This document shows, in pieces, positions 36,405 to 45,966 of a DNA stretch of 64,000 nt. Positions within the stretch are counted from its first letter, which is position 1. Each line of letters opens with the position of its first letter. Under the pieces are notes generated by a model that searched no databases, had not been told where the DNA came from, and saw only the letters and a list, made by a program, of their open reading frames with translations. The translations under genes were made by a program, and so were the position numbers. The DNA is taken from assembly GCF_000430745.1 (NCBI RefSeq), contig NZ_AUMP01000005.1, positions 57,194 through 121,193 of the forward strand, in the 5' to 3' direction. This DNA comes from Fictibacillus gelatini DSM 15865. Lineage in GTDB: Bacteria; Bacillota; Bacilli; Bacillales; Fictibacillaceae.

Positions 36405-38273
36405 ATGATGATGCAATATGCCTGGCTTATACCGCTCATGCCGCTGTTATCCTTCATCCTTCTTTTATTGCTTGGAAAGAAACTAAAAGAAGCTTCCGCT
36501 TATGTCGGCATTTGGCTGACGGCTGTTCCTCTCGTTATGTCGTTTATTGTCTTTTTTGGTCAGTGGGGCGGAGAATCTTATAAAGCGGAAGGCACATGGC
36601 TTACTATCGGGCATGCGGTCATTACTTTTGGAATTGAAATTAATCCGCTAAATAGCTTAATGTTGGTCATTGTTTCACTCGTCAGTTTTCTCGTCCATCT
36701 CTATTCGAAAGGGTATATGAATGGAGACGAACGCGTTCCCGTCTTTTTTGCCTACCTTGGCCTGTTTACGTTCGCCATGCTTGGGCTTGTCATGTCGCCC
36801 AACTTGCTGCAACTTTATATGTTTTGGGAACTTGTCGGCCTTGGTTCATTCCTGTTGATTGGTTACTATTATTTCAAACCGGAAGCCAGGCAAGCAGCGA
36901 AGAAAGCTTTTATTATGACGAGAATTGGGGACGTCGGGCTTTTTATCGGTATGATTCTCTTATTCTGGCAAGTTGGCAGCTTTGAATTTGACGACATTTT
37001 CAAGGCGGTGGCCAGCCATGAAATGACACATGCGATGATCACGCTGACGGCGATCCTTATATTCGTTGGAGCGATCGGAAAATCGGGCCAATTGCCGCTT
37101 CACACATGGCTTCCGGACGCAATGGAAGGGCCGACCCCGGTTTCGGCACTTATTCATGCCGCGACAATGGTAGCTGCTGGTGTGTACCTTGTTGCAACCA
37201 TGTATCCGCTGTTTGCCGCGTCAACTGCTGCGCTTACGACAGTTGCCGTCGTTGGCGGAGTGACAGCCATTTTTGCCGCATCAATCGGTTTGATGCAAAA
37301 GGACATCAAACGGGTGCTCGCTTATTCTACGGTCAGCCAGCTCGGCTATATGATGCTTGCGCTTGGTTCTGGCGGATATGTTGCCGGCGTGTTTCACTTA
37401 ACGACCCATGCCTTTTTTAAAGCGTTGTTGTTTTTAGCGGCAGGTAGTGTTATTCATGCGGTACATACACAGGACATTGAAAAGATGGGCGGACTCTATC
37501 GAAAATTAAAGCGAACCGGTCCTCTCTTTTTAATCGGTGCCCTTGCGATTTCGGGCTTCCCGTTATTATCCGGGTTTTTCAGCAAAGATCAAATTTTGGC
37601 TGCAACCTATGAAGACGGGCGTTTCGGTTTATTTTGGCTCGCCATCATCGCCGCGTTTTTTACAGCCTTCTATATGTTCCGGCTGTTCTTTATGGTCTTT
37701 ACAGGGGAGTTTCGGGGAGCAGCGAAAGAGGTTCACGAATCTCCAGGCGTAATGACGTTTCCGATGATTGTCCTTGGCATCCTTGCCGTACTTGCGGGAT
37801 ATGTTAACACTTCATGGTTCGGGACATTCCTATCTGATTATTTAGGAAAAGGAGAAGTGGCACCTTTAGCTTCTAATCATGAGCCGATTTGGATTTCTGT
37901 TGTAGCGACACTTGTATCATTACTTGGCATTTTCATGGCGTACTTGATTTATAAAAAAGGTTCCTTATCAAGAGATTGGCTCTCTCGCCACCTCCCATCT
38001 TTAAGTAGCGTCGTGTACAACAAATATTATATCGATGAAGTATATCATGCCGTTATTGTCCGGGGGGTCAGAGCTTTCAGTTATGGATGGTCACTCATCG
38101 ACCGCTATATCGTGGAAGGCATCGTAAATGGTGCGGTTGCGCTCGTCCATTGGCTGGCTAAGCTCGGGTCTAAATGCCAGAACGGCCAGGTGCAAACGTA
38201 TGGAGCAGTTGCATTTGTCGGCCTTGTTCTTCTTCTTTTAATCTTTGCAGTGTCAGGGGGGTATTTTTCATGA
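36405..38273 (+). CDS. nuoL: NADH-quinone oxidoreductase subunit L
   Basis: About 622 aa. AAAGGGGG directly abuts an ATG at 36399, so ATG 36405 or 36408 is better spaced. Antiporter-like subunit: FWELVGLGSFLLIGYYY, IGKSGQLPLHTWLPDAMEGPTPVSALIHAATMV, QKDIKRVLAYSTVSQLGYM. C-terminal lateral helix region is present. Confidence 0.96.
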   Translation: MMMQYAWLIPLMPLLSFILLLLLGKKLKEASAYVGIWLTAVPLVMSFIVFFGQWGGESYKAEGTWLTIGHAVITFGIEINPLNSLMLVIVSLVSFLVHLYSKGYMNGDERVPVFFAYLGLFTFAMLGLVMSPNLLQLYMFWELVGLGSFLLIGYYYFKPEARQAAKKAFIMTRIGDVGLFIGMILLFWQVGSFEFDDIFKAVASHEMTHAMITLTAILIFVGAIGKSGQLPLHTWLPDAMEGPTPVSALIHAATMVAAGVYLVATMYPLFAASTAALTTVAVVGGVTAIFAASIGLMQKDIKRVLAYSTVSQLGYMMLALGSGGYVAGVFHLTTHAFFKALLFLAAGSVIHAVHTQDIEKMGGLYRKLKRTGPLFLIGALAISGFPLLSGFFSKDQILAATYEDGRFGLFWLAIIAAFFTAFYMFRLFFMVFTGEFRGAAKEVHESPGVMTFPMIVLGILAVLAGYVNTSWFGTFLSDYLGKGEVAPLASNHEPIWISVVATLVSLLGIFMAYLIYKKGSLSRDWLSRHLPSLSSVVYNKYYIDEVYHAVIVRGVRAFSYGWSLIDRYIVEGIVNGAVALVHWLAKLGSKCQNGQVQTYGAVAFVGLVLLLLIFAVSGGYFS

Positions 38274-39790
38274 ACGAAATCTTGCTTTCTATTCTGGTTT
38301 TCTCCCCGCTTTTAGCTGTTGTGGTACTTGCTTTTACCCCTTCGAATCAGGAACAATCGCTTAAATGGATTGGGCTTTTTGGCACGTTGTTGCCGCTTGT
38401 GCTTGCAATCATCACCTTTTGCCAGTTTGACATAGGAAGTTCGGCGATTCAGTTGAATGAAAAAATAAACTGGATCTCCTTTACTATTGCCCATACGGAC
38501 AGCAATGTCACCATGCCGATTCAATACGAGCTCGGGGTGAACGGTCTTTCACTCGTTCTTATATTGCTGACATCTGTCGTTGCCGTCTTAGCTGCTATCG
38601 GTTCGTTTACAATTAAAGGGCAATGGAAAAGCTATTTTATTTTCTTTTTACTAATGGAAGTCGGAATGCTCGGCGTTTTCGCTTCACAAAATTTATTTTT
38701 GTTCTTTATCTTTTTCGAGATGACCTTAATCCCGATGTTCTTTTTAATTGGAAGATGGGGGTATGAAAATAAGGAAAAAGCAGCCTACAGTTTTTTAATT
38801 TACAATGGGCTCGGTTCGGCTATTTTGTTAATTGTTTTTGTCGTTTTATTTATGAAGACAGGGACATTGAATTATGGAGAATTGGCGAATATTTTCGCTA
38901 ATGGGGGAAGCGGGCTGCTCGATTCGGTTCCAGGGGAAACATTCCGTTTATCGATACTCATCGCGCTATTGTTGGCGTTTGGCGTTAAGCTCCCTATCGT
39001 TCCACTTCATACGTGGATGCTCCGGGTCCATGTTGAAGCGCCGCCTCCTGTTGTCATGATCCACTCCGGCATTTTATTAAAAATCGGAGCTTACGGTTTA
39101 ATAACGTTTGGGATGGGCTTTTTTCCGGCTGAATTTAAGCGGATCGCTTTTAGCATAGCAATCCTTGGCGTCGTTAACCTTTTATACGGAGCATTTATTG
39201 CGATCGTTCAAACGGATGTGAAAAAAGTGTTGGCTTATTCATCTGTTTCTCATATGGGGATTGTTTTAATCGGGCTTGCCGCCTTGAATGATGCAGGGGT
39301 GCAGGGGGCCATTTTTCAAGTTGTTTCCCACGGATTGATCTCAGCTCTTCTTTTCTTTCTTGTCGGAGTTCTCTATGAACGGACAGGAACATCATATCTT
39401 AAGGCGTACAGCGGTTTCGTAAAAACGATGCCGCTGGCGTCGGGGGTGCTCGTCGCAGCAGGGCTTGCTTCATTAGGCTTGCCGGGGATGTCCGGATTCA
39501 TCAGCGAATTGATGTCCTTCCTCGGCCTCTTTCAAACGAAGCCGATTGTGGCAGCGGTCGGGACACTTGGAATCATTTTAACGGCTGTTTATATGTTGCG
39601 GGCGGTCATGGCGATCACATATGGCCCTCTATCCGCCGAAAGGGGAAAACTAGTTGATCTTAATGTGAGGGAAATGGTACCTGCATATGTTTTGCTGGCT
39701 CTCATCATTGCAATTGGGGTATATCCTGACATGCTAGGGATGACGATTAAATCAACGCTTGACTCGATTTTATCAGGATTTGGGGGGTGA
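38270..39790 (+). CDS. nuoM: NADH-quinone oxidoreductase subunit M
   Basis: 506 aa from MNEILLSILVF, ATGA overlap with nuoL. Antiporter-like motifs FFEMTLIPMFFLIGRWG, KLPIVPLHTWMLRVHVEAPPPVVMIHSGILLKIGAYG and TDVKKVLAYSSVSHMG. Confidence 0.96.
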   Translation: MNEILLSILVFSPLLAVVVLAFTPSNQEQSLKWIGLFGTLLPLVLAIITFCQFDIGSSAIQLNEKINWISFTIAHTDSNVTMPIQYELGVNGLSLVLILLTSVVAVLAAIGSFTIKGQWKSYFIFFLLMEVGMLGVFASQNLFLFFIFFEMTLIPMFFLIGRWGYENKEKAAYSFLIYNGLGSAILLIVFVVLFMKTGTLNYGELANIFANGGSGLLDSVPGETFRLSILIALLLAFGVKLPIVPLHTWMLRVHVEAPPPVVMIHSGILLKIGAYGLITFGMGFFPAEFKRIAFSIAILGVVNLLYGAFIAIVQTDVKKVLAYSSVSHMGIVLIGLAALNDAGVQGAIFQVVSHGLISALLFFLVGVLYERTGTSYLKAYSGFVKTMPLASGVLVAAGLASLGLPGMSGFISELMSFLGLFQTKPIVAAVGTLGIILTAVYMLRAVMAITYGPLSAERGKLVDLNVREMVPAYVLLALIIAIGVYPDMLGMTIKSTLDSILSGFGG

Positions 39791-39797
39791 CGAGACT

Positions 39798-41306
39798 ATG
39801 GAGCTTGAAACGATTCGTTCTTATGACTGGGGCATCATGGCACCTGAATTGATTATTTTAGGGGCCGCAACGATCCTGTCGCTCGCTGATTTGTTGATGC
39901 CGAAAAAAGCAAGCAGGCGTTACCTTGCCATTTTTGCTTTTCTTGGCGTTGCTTGTGCTCTTGTCGCTCTCTTTATGCAGCTTGATAACGGGGTCATTTC
40001 GATTTTAGCGGATACGTACCGATTCGATTCGTTTTCAAAAGCGTTTAAGCTTCTTTTCCTCATTGGAACAGGTTTAATTTTGCTTCTTGCTTTTGACGAT
40101 CGAAAGGGAGAGCGGGATGAATATCGCGGGGAATTTTATTATTTGCTGCTGACAGCCTTGCTTGGGGCGATGATGATGGCTTCAAGCGCGGACATGATTA
40201 CGTTGTTTGTCGGCCTTGAATTGCTTTCACTTTCATCATACATTATGGCCGGCCTCCGAAAACGGGATAGACAGTCCAATGAAGCGGCTTTTAAATACGT
40301 AGTAAATGGCGGAATTTCAACGGCAATCACATTATTTGGGATGAGTTACATATTTGGTTTAACGGGGGAAACCAATCTATATGCGATTCAAAATGCGCTG
40401 GGCGACCCGACAATTTTGCAAAATCAATTTTTGCTCGTATTTGCATTTCTTATTACGTTTGTCGGATTATCGTTTAAAATCGCAACCGTCCCGTTTCAAA
40501 TGTGGGCACCTGATGTTTATCATGGGGCTCCCATTCCGGTCACTGCCTTTTTAAGTGTTGTATCTAAGGCGGCAGGGTTTGTCATTATGATCCGTTTCTT
40601 GCTGGTGACGTTTATTGCGGCGCCAGGAGTCGCGGAGAAGCCGTTGCTTCAAGAAGTTCAGCCCTATCTTGCCATACTTGCCGGCGCGTCGATGATTATA
40701 GGGAATCTCATTGCGCTGAGGCAGCGTAACATCAAACGGATGTTTGCGTATTCATCCATTGCCCAGGCGGGTTACATTCTCGTTCCGTTCGCTGTTATTT
40801 CCGGATTAATGTTTGAAGCGGTCTGGTTTTATTTGTTAGCTTATTTATTTATGAACATCGGCGTATTTGCAATTATCCAACTTGTCACGGCAAAAAGCGG
40901 TTCAACTGATATTTCAAGTTTTGCCGGTCTCTACAGGCGATCGCCATGGATTGCGGTTTGCATGACGATATTCGTTTTATCCCTTGCCGGCTTTCCGGCG
41001 ACCGCTGGCTTTATTGGGAAATTTGGCATATTTATGAGTGCATTGAGCACAGGGGCGCACTATTGGCTCGCCGGAATTATGATTGCGACAACGGTTGTTT
41101 CCTATTTCTATTATTTTAATGTCATCGGCCAAATGTTTTTCAGATCCGAGGAAGAGGCGGGCAAGGTGTCGATTCCCGGGGGCGTGCTGACCGTTACTGC
41201 TGTTTGTGTCATCTCCACACTCGTGCTCGGCATATTGCCTCATACGGCGCTCGAGTTTTTTTACAACCAGTTTGATTTAAGCCAGTTTTTCACCCCGACG
41301 AAATAG
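39798..41306 (+). CDS. nuoN: NADH-quinone oxidoreductase subunit N
   Basis: 502 aa from MELETIRSYDW after GGGGGTG. Antiporter-like subunit with TLFVGLELLSLSSYIMAG, FKIATVPFQMWAPDVYHGAPIPVTAFLSVVSKAAGF and RNIKRMFAYSSIAQAGYIL. Last nuo gene; nuoE, nuoF and nuoG are absent from the window. Confidence 0.96.
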   Translation: MELETIRSYDWGIMAPELIILGAATILSLADLLMPKKASRRYLAIFAFLGVACALVALFMQLDNGVISILADTYRFDSFSKAFKLLFLIGTGLILLLAFDDRKGERDEYRGEFYYLLLTALLGAMMMASSADMITLFVGLELLSLSSYIMAGLRKRDRQSNEAAFKYVVNGGISTAITLFGMSYIFGLTGETNLYAIQNALGDPTILQNQFLLVFAFLITFVGLSFKIATVPFQMWAPDVYHGAPIPVTAFLSVVSKAAGFVIMIRFLLVTFIAAPGVAEKPLLQEVQPYLAILAGASMIIGNLIALRQRNIKRMFAYSSIAQAGYILVPFAVISGLMFEAVWFYLLAYLFMNIGVFAIIQLVTAKSGSTDISSFAGLYRRSPWIAVCMTIFVLSLAGFPATAGFIGKFGIFMSALSTGAHYWLAGIMIATTVVSYFYYFNVIGQMFFRSEEEAGKVSIPGGVLTVTAVCVISTLVLGILPHTALEFFYNQFDLSQFFTPTK

Positions 41307-41330
41307 AAGCACCTTGCATAGGTGTTTCCC

Positions 41331-41363
41331 GGGCTGTCGCAACAATTTCGACAGCCCTTTTTG
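41331..41363 (+). terminator. Terminator of the nuo operon
   Basis: Perfect stem GGGCTGTCG / CGACAGCCC with a 9-base loop, then T5. Confidence 0.92.
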
Positions 41364-41514
41364 TGCGTCGCGATCGATCTGGACTCGACGGAAAAAACTT
41401 TTTTTCTAATGTGGTAAAATAAGTGACATTACAACATGCATGGAGGTGAAGTAATAGTTGGGATAAGATTATAAATGTTTATAAAACCTTATTGTTTTGT
41501 AATAAAACAAAGAG

Positions 41515-41977
41515 GTGAGAAGATACTATTCAATAGGCGAATTTGCCAAATTGATAGGGAAAACAACGCAAACATTAAGAAATTGGGATAAACAAGGAGT
41601 TTTTAAGCCGCATCATGTGACAGATAGTGGTTATAGATATTCTCTCAACCACAACTCCATCACTTCTTAGGCATTAAAAGTGAAGCGCAATTAAATAAAA
41701 TGGTAATAGGATATTGTAGAGTTAGTTCGCACAAGTAAAAAGATGACTTAGAGAGACAAATTGATAACGTAAAAACATATATGCTCGCTAAGGGTTATCA
41801 ATTTGAAATCATCTCAGATATTAACAGTGGGATTAACTACAGTAAAAAAGGATTAAACAAATCGTTACCGTTTTTAGTTGTAGACTTCAAGGGAATAGAG
41901 CAAATAGAGCCAAGAAGATGATTAAGGAGTTGATGGAAAGTGATACTTGCGAAGAAAGTGAGGATCAAGCCGACTAA
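41515..41977 (+). pseudogene. tnpA: tnpA, IS607-type serine recombinase, decayed
   Basis: A GTG opens RRYYSIGEFAKLIGKTTQTL (MerR-like helix-turn-helix) but stops at 41668. The next piece, one frame back, reads LGIKSEAQLNKMVIGYCRVSS with the catalytic serine, then meets TAA after HK. Downstream, KDDLERQIDNVKTYMLAKGY continues to SGINYSKKGLNK, most of the catalytic domain is missing, and the C-terminus LQGNRANRAKKMIKELMES lies in a third frame overlapping tnpB. So at least two shifts, one stop and an internal deletion. Confidence 0.88.
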
Positions 41978-43058
41978 AGAACAGGAACATCAGCTTTGGA
42001 AGTCTGTTGGAACAGCACGATGGGCTTATAATTGGGCATTAGCGAAACAAGAAGAAAATTATAAGCAAGGTGGAAAATTTATATCTGATGGAATCCTGCG
42101 CAAAGAATTAACTGGTTTGAAACAAACAGAAGAATACGCCTGGTTATATGAAGTTTCCAACAATGTCATAAAACAAGCGATCAAAGATGCTTGTGATGCG
42201 TATAAAAGATTTTTTAAGAAACAAGCGGTCAAGCCACGTTTTAAAAGCAAAAAGAAATCAAAACCGTCTTTCTATAATGACAATGTGAAATTGAAAGTGA
42301 AGAAAAATGAGGTTTTGATTGAAAAAGTTGGTTGGGTTAAAACATCTGAACAGATACCAATGGGTATAAAGTACTCGAATCCAAGAGTCAGTTTTGATGG
42401 GAAGTATTGGTACTTGTCTGTTGGGATTGAACAAGAAATACAACCAACGGAATTAACAGATGTTTCATTAGGAATTGATGTTGGTGTAAAGGAATTAGCG
42501 GTATGTTCTAATGGGATGACTTTCAAGAACATTAATAAAATAAAAACGATAAAACAAAGAGAGAAACGCCTTCGTAGGTTGCAGCGTCAAGTTTCTCGAA
42601 AATATGAAATGAACAAGGAGGGAAACCGTTTTGTCAAAACAAGCAACATTATAAAACTCGAAAAGCGAATACGACATCTACATAGACGTTTGACAAACAT
42701 TCGTGATCATCACATTCACCAGGCAACAACTGCAATCGTGAAAACCAAACCTTGCAGAGTTGTAATGGAAACATTGAATATTAAAGGAATGATGAAGAAT
42801 CGTCATTTGTCCAAAGCCATTGCACAGCAAAAATTATACGATTTCAAAGTGAAATTACAATATAAGTGTGAGAAATACGGAATTGCGTTCATCGAAGCTG
42901 ACAAATGGTATCCATCTTCTAAAATGTGTTCATGTTGTGGTCAAATAAAAAAAGACTTGAAACTTTCCGACAGAATATATCGATGTGAATGTGGTCATGA
43001 AATGGATAGAGATTTAAATGCATCTATTAATTTGTCACGTTATGGATTAGCAAATTAA
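41940..43058 (+). CDS. tnpB: TnpB, RNA-guided nuclease of IS607/IS605 elements
   Basis: 372 aa, GTG start. All RuvC residues are present: Asp180 (LGIDVGVKELAV), Glu277 (VVMETLNIKG), Asp358 (MDRDLNASIN). Zinc finger Cys330-x2-Cys333 and Cys349-x-Cys351. N-terminal wedge region starts AKKVRIKPTKEQEHQLWKSVGTARWAYNW. TnpB proteins are programmable by an omega-RNA derived from the element's right end. The gene is undamaged although tnpA is dead. Confidence 0.94.
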   Translation: MILAKKVRIKPTKEQEHQLWKSVGTARWAYNWALAKQEENYKQGGKFISDGILRKELTGLKQTEEYAWLYEVSNNVIKQAIKDACDAYKRFFKKQAVKPRFKSKKKSKPSFYNDNVKLKVKKNEVLIEKVGWVKTSEQIPMGIKYSNPRVSFDGKYWYLSVGIEQEIQPTELTDVSLGIDVGVKELAVCSNGMTFKNINKIKTIKQREKRLRRLQRQVSRKYEMNKEGNRFVKTSNIIKLEKRIRHLHRRLTNIRDHHIHQATTAIVKTKPCRVVMETLNIKGMMKNRHLSKAIAQQKLYDFKVKLQYKCEKYGIAFIEADKWYPSSKMCSCCGQIKKDLKLSDRIYRCECGHEMDRDLNASINLSRYGLAN

Positions 43059-43197
43059 CACTAAAACGTTATTGCTAATGTGTACGATTCGTTGTATCGG
43101 AATTTACGCCTGTGGAGTGTTACACTAAACGAAAGTAGCTTTGGCAAAATCGGACACGTAGAAGCAGGAAGCAAACAAAGCTTTATAGAGTTTTATA
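42980..43197 (+). ncRNA. Candidate omega-RNA (reRNA) at the tnpB 3' end
   Basis: In characterised TnpB systems the guide RNA scaffold overlaps the last part of tnpB and runs to the right end of the element. The 160-bp non-coding stretch after the tnpB stop fits this in length and position and contains AACGAAAGTAGC and an AGCAAACAAAGCTTT segment. The guide would come from bases just outside the right end. Boundaries are inferred only. Confidence 0.4.
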
Positions 43198-43219
43198 AGG
43201 TTTTGGCAACGGGAGATAA

Positions 43220-43456
43220 ATGATCGACGATGTTGGGCAACAGGCGCTTTTGCGTTTGCTCGTACATTTATTATTTTTAGTCGTTTCCTGGTGGGCGATT
43301 CAGGCGATTCGCTTCGATCCGCTTATTAAAAAAGGAAAAGTGATTCAAGCACGGATATTAATGATTTTATTGACGATAGGGCTTTCCGCTCTTGTCAGCA
43401 ACTTTTTTCTGACGTATTTGGATTATTCGACCCAATTGCGCTATTTATTCAAATGA
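43220..43456 (+). CDS. ywzB: DUF1146 family membrane protein YwzB
   Basis: 78 aa, two membrane helices (LLVHLLFLVVSWWAIQAI and ILMILLTIGLSALVSNFFLTY). Short protein of unknown function conserved before ywmB/murA in Bacilli. Its ribosome binding site (GGGAG) lies only a few bases from the estimated end of the IS element. Confidence 0.85.
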   Translation: MIDDVGQQALLRLLVHLLFLVVSWWAIQAIRFDPLIKKGKVIQARILMILLTIGLSALVSNFFLTYLDYSTQLRYLFK

Positions 43457-43628
43457 TAAAATCTGTCGTTTAATGTAACCGTTTTGTAACCTTTTTGTTA
43501 TTAGAATGAAATAAGATAGCATCATAAGAAGCTTAAGCGTTTGTTTATGTCGGAAATTGACTACAACTTCCACGAATAGCACGTTTCTCTCTGGCAAGAA
43601 TGAGAACTAGAGAGGACGTGTTGGGGAT

Positions 43629-44372
43629 ATGAAAAAATGTGTATTGTTTTTTATCTTGATTTTTGTTCTGGCAAGTAGTTTTGGCGTAAATGCAAAATCA
43701 AAAGTTGGTTCCAGTCAATTGACGGATATTGTAAATGCAATGGAAGCCAATCAAATTAAGGTTGCGAAATGGTCGTTATATACAAAAGGGACATTAGGTT
43801 TAATCTCGGATTTTAAAGGGTATGAAAAAATGGTCGGACAATTAATGCGGACAACTCCCGGTTTTAATTGGGAAAGCCTTGACTCCAAGCGCCCTCATTG
43901 GGAAGTGACTGGAACCCGAAGGAACAACGTGGAAGGTGTGACGGAACGGTTAACGTTAGTCCAATACCCCCATAAAGGAAAGTTAGAGACGTATCTTATT
44001 TATGCGGCCAAAGGCAAAGGCTGGCAGAATAAAAAGTGGAATGAATTTAAGGGGATTTTTGACAAACAAATGGACACCATTTTTTCAAAACCTATGCCTG
44101 TTTTCACTTGTGTAACCGGTATGTTCAATGATAAAATGAACGTTGGTCTACAGAGTCAAGCCCGAAAACTATTACATACATTTTCCGCGGTTCCAATTGA
44201 GGAACTAAATGAAAAAACGTTTGTATCGATTTCAGCATATACTAGAAACTGGAATGAAGTTATTATGACTAAAAAAAGGAAAATGAATGTACAAATTGCA
44301 CTAAGAGATAAAGGTTTGGGCAAGAAAAGGACTGTAACAATAGGAACACCAATAATTACGTCTGAATATTAA
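43629..44372 (+). CDS. ywmB: YwmB family secreted protein
   Basis: 247 aa. Signal peptide (VLFFILIFVLASSFGVNA), then the YwmB TATA-box-like domain (GTLGLISDFKGYEKMVGQLM ... LLHTFSAVPIEELNEKTFVSISAYT). Function unknown. Conserved immediately upstream of murA in Bacillus. Confidence 0.86.
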   Translation: MKKCVLFFILIFVLASSFGVNAKSKVGSSQLTDIVNAMEANQIKVAKWSLYTKGTLGLISDFKGYEKMVGQLMRTTPGFNWESLDSKRPHWEVTGTRRNNVEGVTERLTLVQYPHKGKLETYLIYAAKGKGWQNKKWNEFKGIFDKQMDTIFSKPMPVFTCVTGMFNDKMNVGLQSQARKLLHTFSAVPIEELNEKTFVSISAYTRNWNEVIMTKKRKMNVQIALRDKGLGKKRTVTIGTPIITSEY

Positions 44373-44402
44373 TATAGAAATTGGACGCGGAGGGGAATAT
44401 CG

Positions 44403-45722
44403 TTGGAAAAAATCATTGTCCGTGGTGGTAGGCGGTTAGAAGGCTCTGTGAAAGTCGAAGGAGCAAAAAATGCCGTACTGCCTGTCATCGCAGCATCCAT
44501 TTTAGCCGGTAAAGGCACTAGCACGATTTACGATGTGCCAACCCTTGCTGATGTGTATACCATTAACGAAGTTTTACGTTATTTAAATGTTGATGTGAAA
44601 TTTGAGAACGGCAAAATTCATGTTGATGCTTCTGGGGAGTTAAAAACAGAAGCGCCGTTTGAATATGTACGGAAGATGCGTGCTTCTTTCCTTGTGATGG
44701 GGCCTCTTTTGGCGCGTGTTGGATTAGCTCGTATTGCACTTCCTGGAGGGTGTGCGATCGGTTCACGTCCAATCGACCAGCATTTGAAAGGCTTCGAAGC
44801 GATGGGAGCCAGCGTTAAAATTGGAAATGGATTTATTGAGGCTCGTGTAAAGGATCGACTTAAAGGAGCGAAAATATACTTGGACTTCCCGAGTGTAGGC
44901 GCGACTGAAAATATTATGATGGCAGCCGCTCTTGCGGAAGGAACGACGATTTTGGAAAATGTAGCAAAAGAACCGGAAATTGTTGACCTTGCCAATTACA
45001 TTAATGCCATGGGCGGAAAAGTAATCGGAGCAGGTACTGGAACCATTCGCATCGAAGGTGTGGATGAACTGTCTGGTGCCGAACATACGGTCATCGCAGA
45101 TCGCATTGAAGCGGGTACGTATATGGTAGCTGCTGCGATTACTGGCGGAGACGTTTTAGTTGAAGGTGCGGTTGCGGAACATTTACGTCCTTTAATTGCA
45201 AAAATGGAAGAAATGGGCGTTGAAATTGTGGAAGAAGAAAGCGGCATTCGCGTTCGCGGACCGAAAGAGTTGAAGCCAATCGATATTAAAACAATGCCGC
45301 ATCCTGGATTTCCGACCGATCTTCAATCACAAATGATGGCACTCCTTCTTTGCGCAAATGGAACAAGCGTCATTACAGAAACAGTATTTGAAAACCGATT
45401 TATGCATGTTGAAGAATTCCGCCGTATGAACGGTGATATTAAAATCGAAGGCCGATCGGCGGTCATCAATGGACCGGTTAAATTGCAAGGTGCTGAAGTT
45501 GCAGCAACCGACCTTCGTGCAGGAGCGGCTTTAGTGTTAGCCGGACTTGCTGCAGAAGGCTATACACGCGTCACTGAGCTAAAGCATATTGACCGTGGGT
45601 ATGTGAACTTTACTGAAAAACTTGTAGCATTAGGCGCTGATGTTGAGCGTGTGAATGAAGAACTTGATAGCAGTGAGGGTAACGATTCATCGAAAGTATC
45701 CTTGAAGTCTAACCTTGCGTAA
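44403..45722 (+). CDS. murA: UDP-N-acetylglucosamine 1-carboxyvinyltransferase
   Basis: 439 aa, TTG start after GGAGGGG. First committed step of peptidoglycan synthesis; catalytic Cys117 in [14 protein letters not shown] is the fosfomycin target. The gene context (ywmB-murA-spoIID) matches B. subtilis murAA. The C-terminal Ser/Asp-rich tail is typical of the murAA branch. Confidence 0.97.
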   Translation: MEKIIVRGGRRLEGSVKVEGAKNAVLPVIAASILAGKGTSTIYDVPTLADVYTINEVLRYLNVDVKFENGKIHVDASGELKTEAPFEYVRKMRASFLVMGPLLARVGLARIALPGGCAIGSRPIDQHLKGFEAMGASVKIGNGFIEARVKDRLKGAKIYLDFPSVGATENIMMAAALAEGTTILENVAKEPEIVDLANYINAMGGKVIGAGTGTIRIEGVDELSGAEHTVIADRIEAGTYMVAAAITGGDVLVEGAVAEHLRPLIAKMEEMGVEIVEEESGIRVRGPKELKPIDIKTMPHPGFPTDLQSQMMALLLCANGTSVITETVFENRFMHVEEFRRMNGDIKIEGRSAVINGPVKLQGAEVAATDLRAGAALVLAGLAAEGYTRVTELKHIDRGYVNFTEKLVALGADVERVNEELDSSEGNDSSKVSLKSNLA

Positions 45723-45724
45723 AA

Positions 45725-45754
45725 ACTCTCCGGCCCCAGCCGGAGAGTTTTTTT
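45725..45754 (+). terminator. Terminator after murA
   Basis: Perfect stem ACTCTCCGG / CCGGAGAGT with a 6-base loop, then T6. Confidence 0.92.
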
Positions 45755-45773
45755 ACTTAACAGGGCCCGCCCG

Positions 45774-45916
45774 CCATTTAGAACGAGAAGAGCCTCTTTA
45801 GGATTTTGTTCTCGTATATACGGTGTGGATAGTGTGAATCGGCTTTTCGCCGATTCCGACTAATCTCACCTCTCACTTCCGAACAAAGTTGCTTCTTGCA
45901 ACTTTGTTCTAAATGG
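45774..45916. repeat. 143-bp element with perfect 11-bp terminal inverted repeats
   Basis: CCATTTAGAAC (45774-45784) and GTTCTAAATGG (45906-45916) bound it. Inside are two hairpins: the GAATCGGCTTTTCGCCGATT block shared with 28435, and ACAAAGTTGC / GCAACTTTGT. No coding frame. It resembles a miniature inverted-repeat element, although I see no target-site duplication. It fills most of the murA-spoIID gap. Confidence 0.75.
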
Positions 45917-45966
45917 TTGTCCACCTCCATAAATTATAAAGAACTTTAAATGTGGAGGCCGGGTGA

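Larger units (their letters stand above)
41455..43197 (+). mobile_element. IS607-type insertion element (IS605/IS200 superfamily accessory tnpB)
   Basis: Contains a decayed serine-recombinase tnpA followed by an intact tnpB overlapping its 3' end, the IS607 gene order. Ends are estimated: GGTTTTATAA-like sequence occurs inverted at the left (about 41460-41490) and direct near the right (43175-43193). It sits between the nuo terminator and the DUF1146 gene. Base composition is more A/T-rich than the flanks. Confidence 0.75.
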
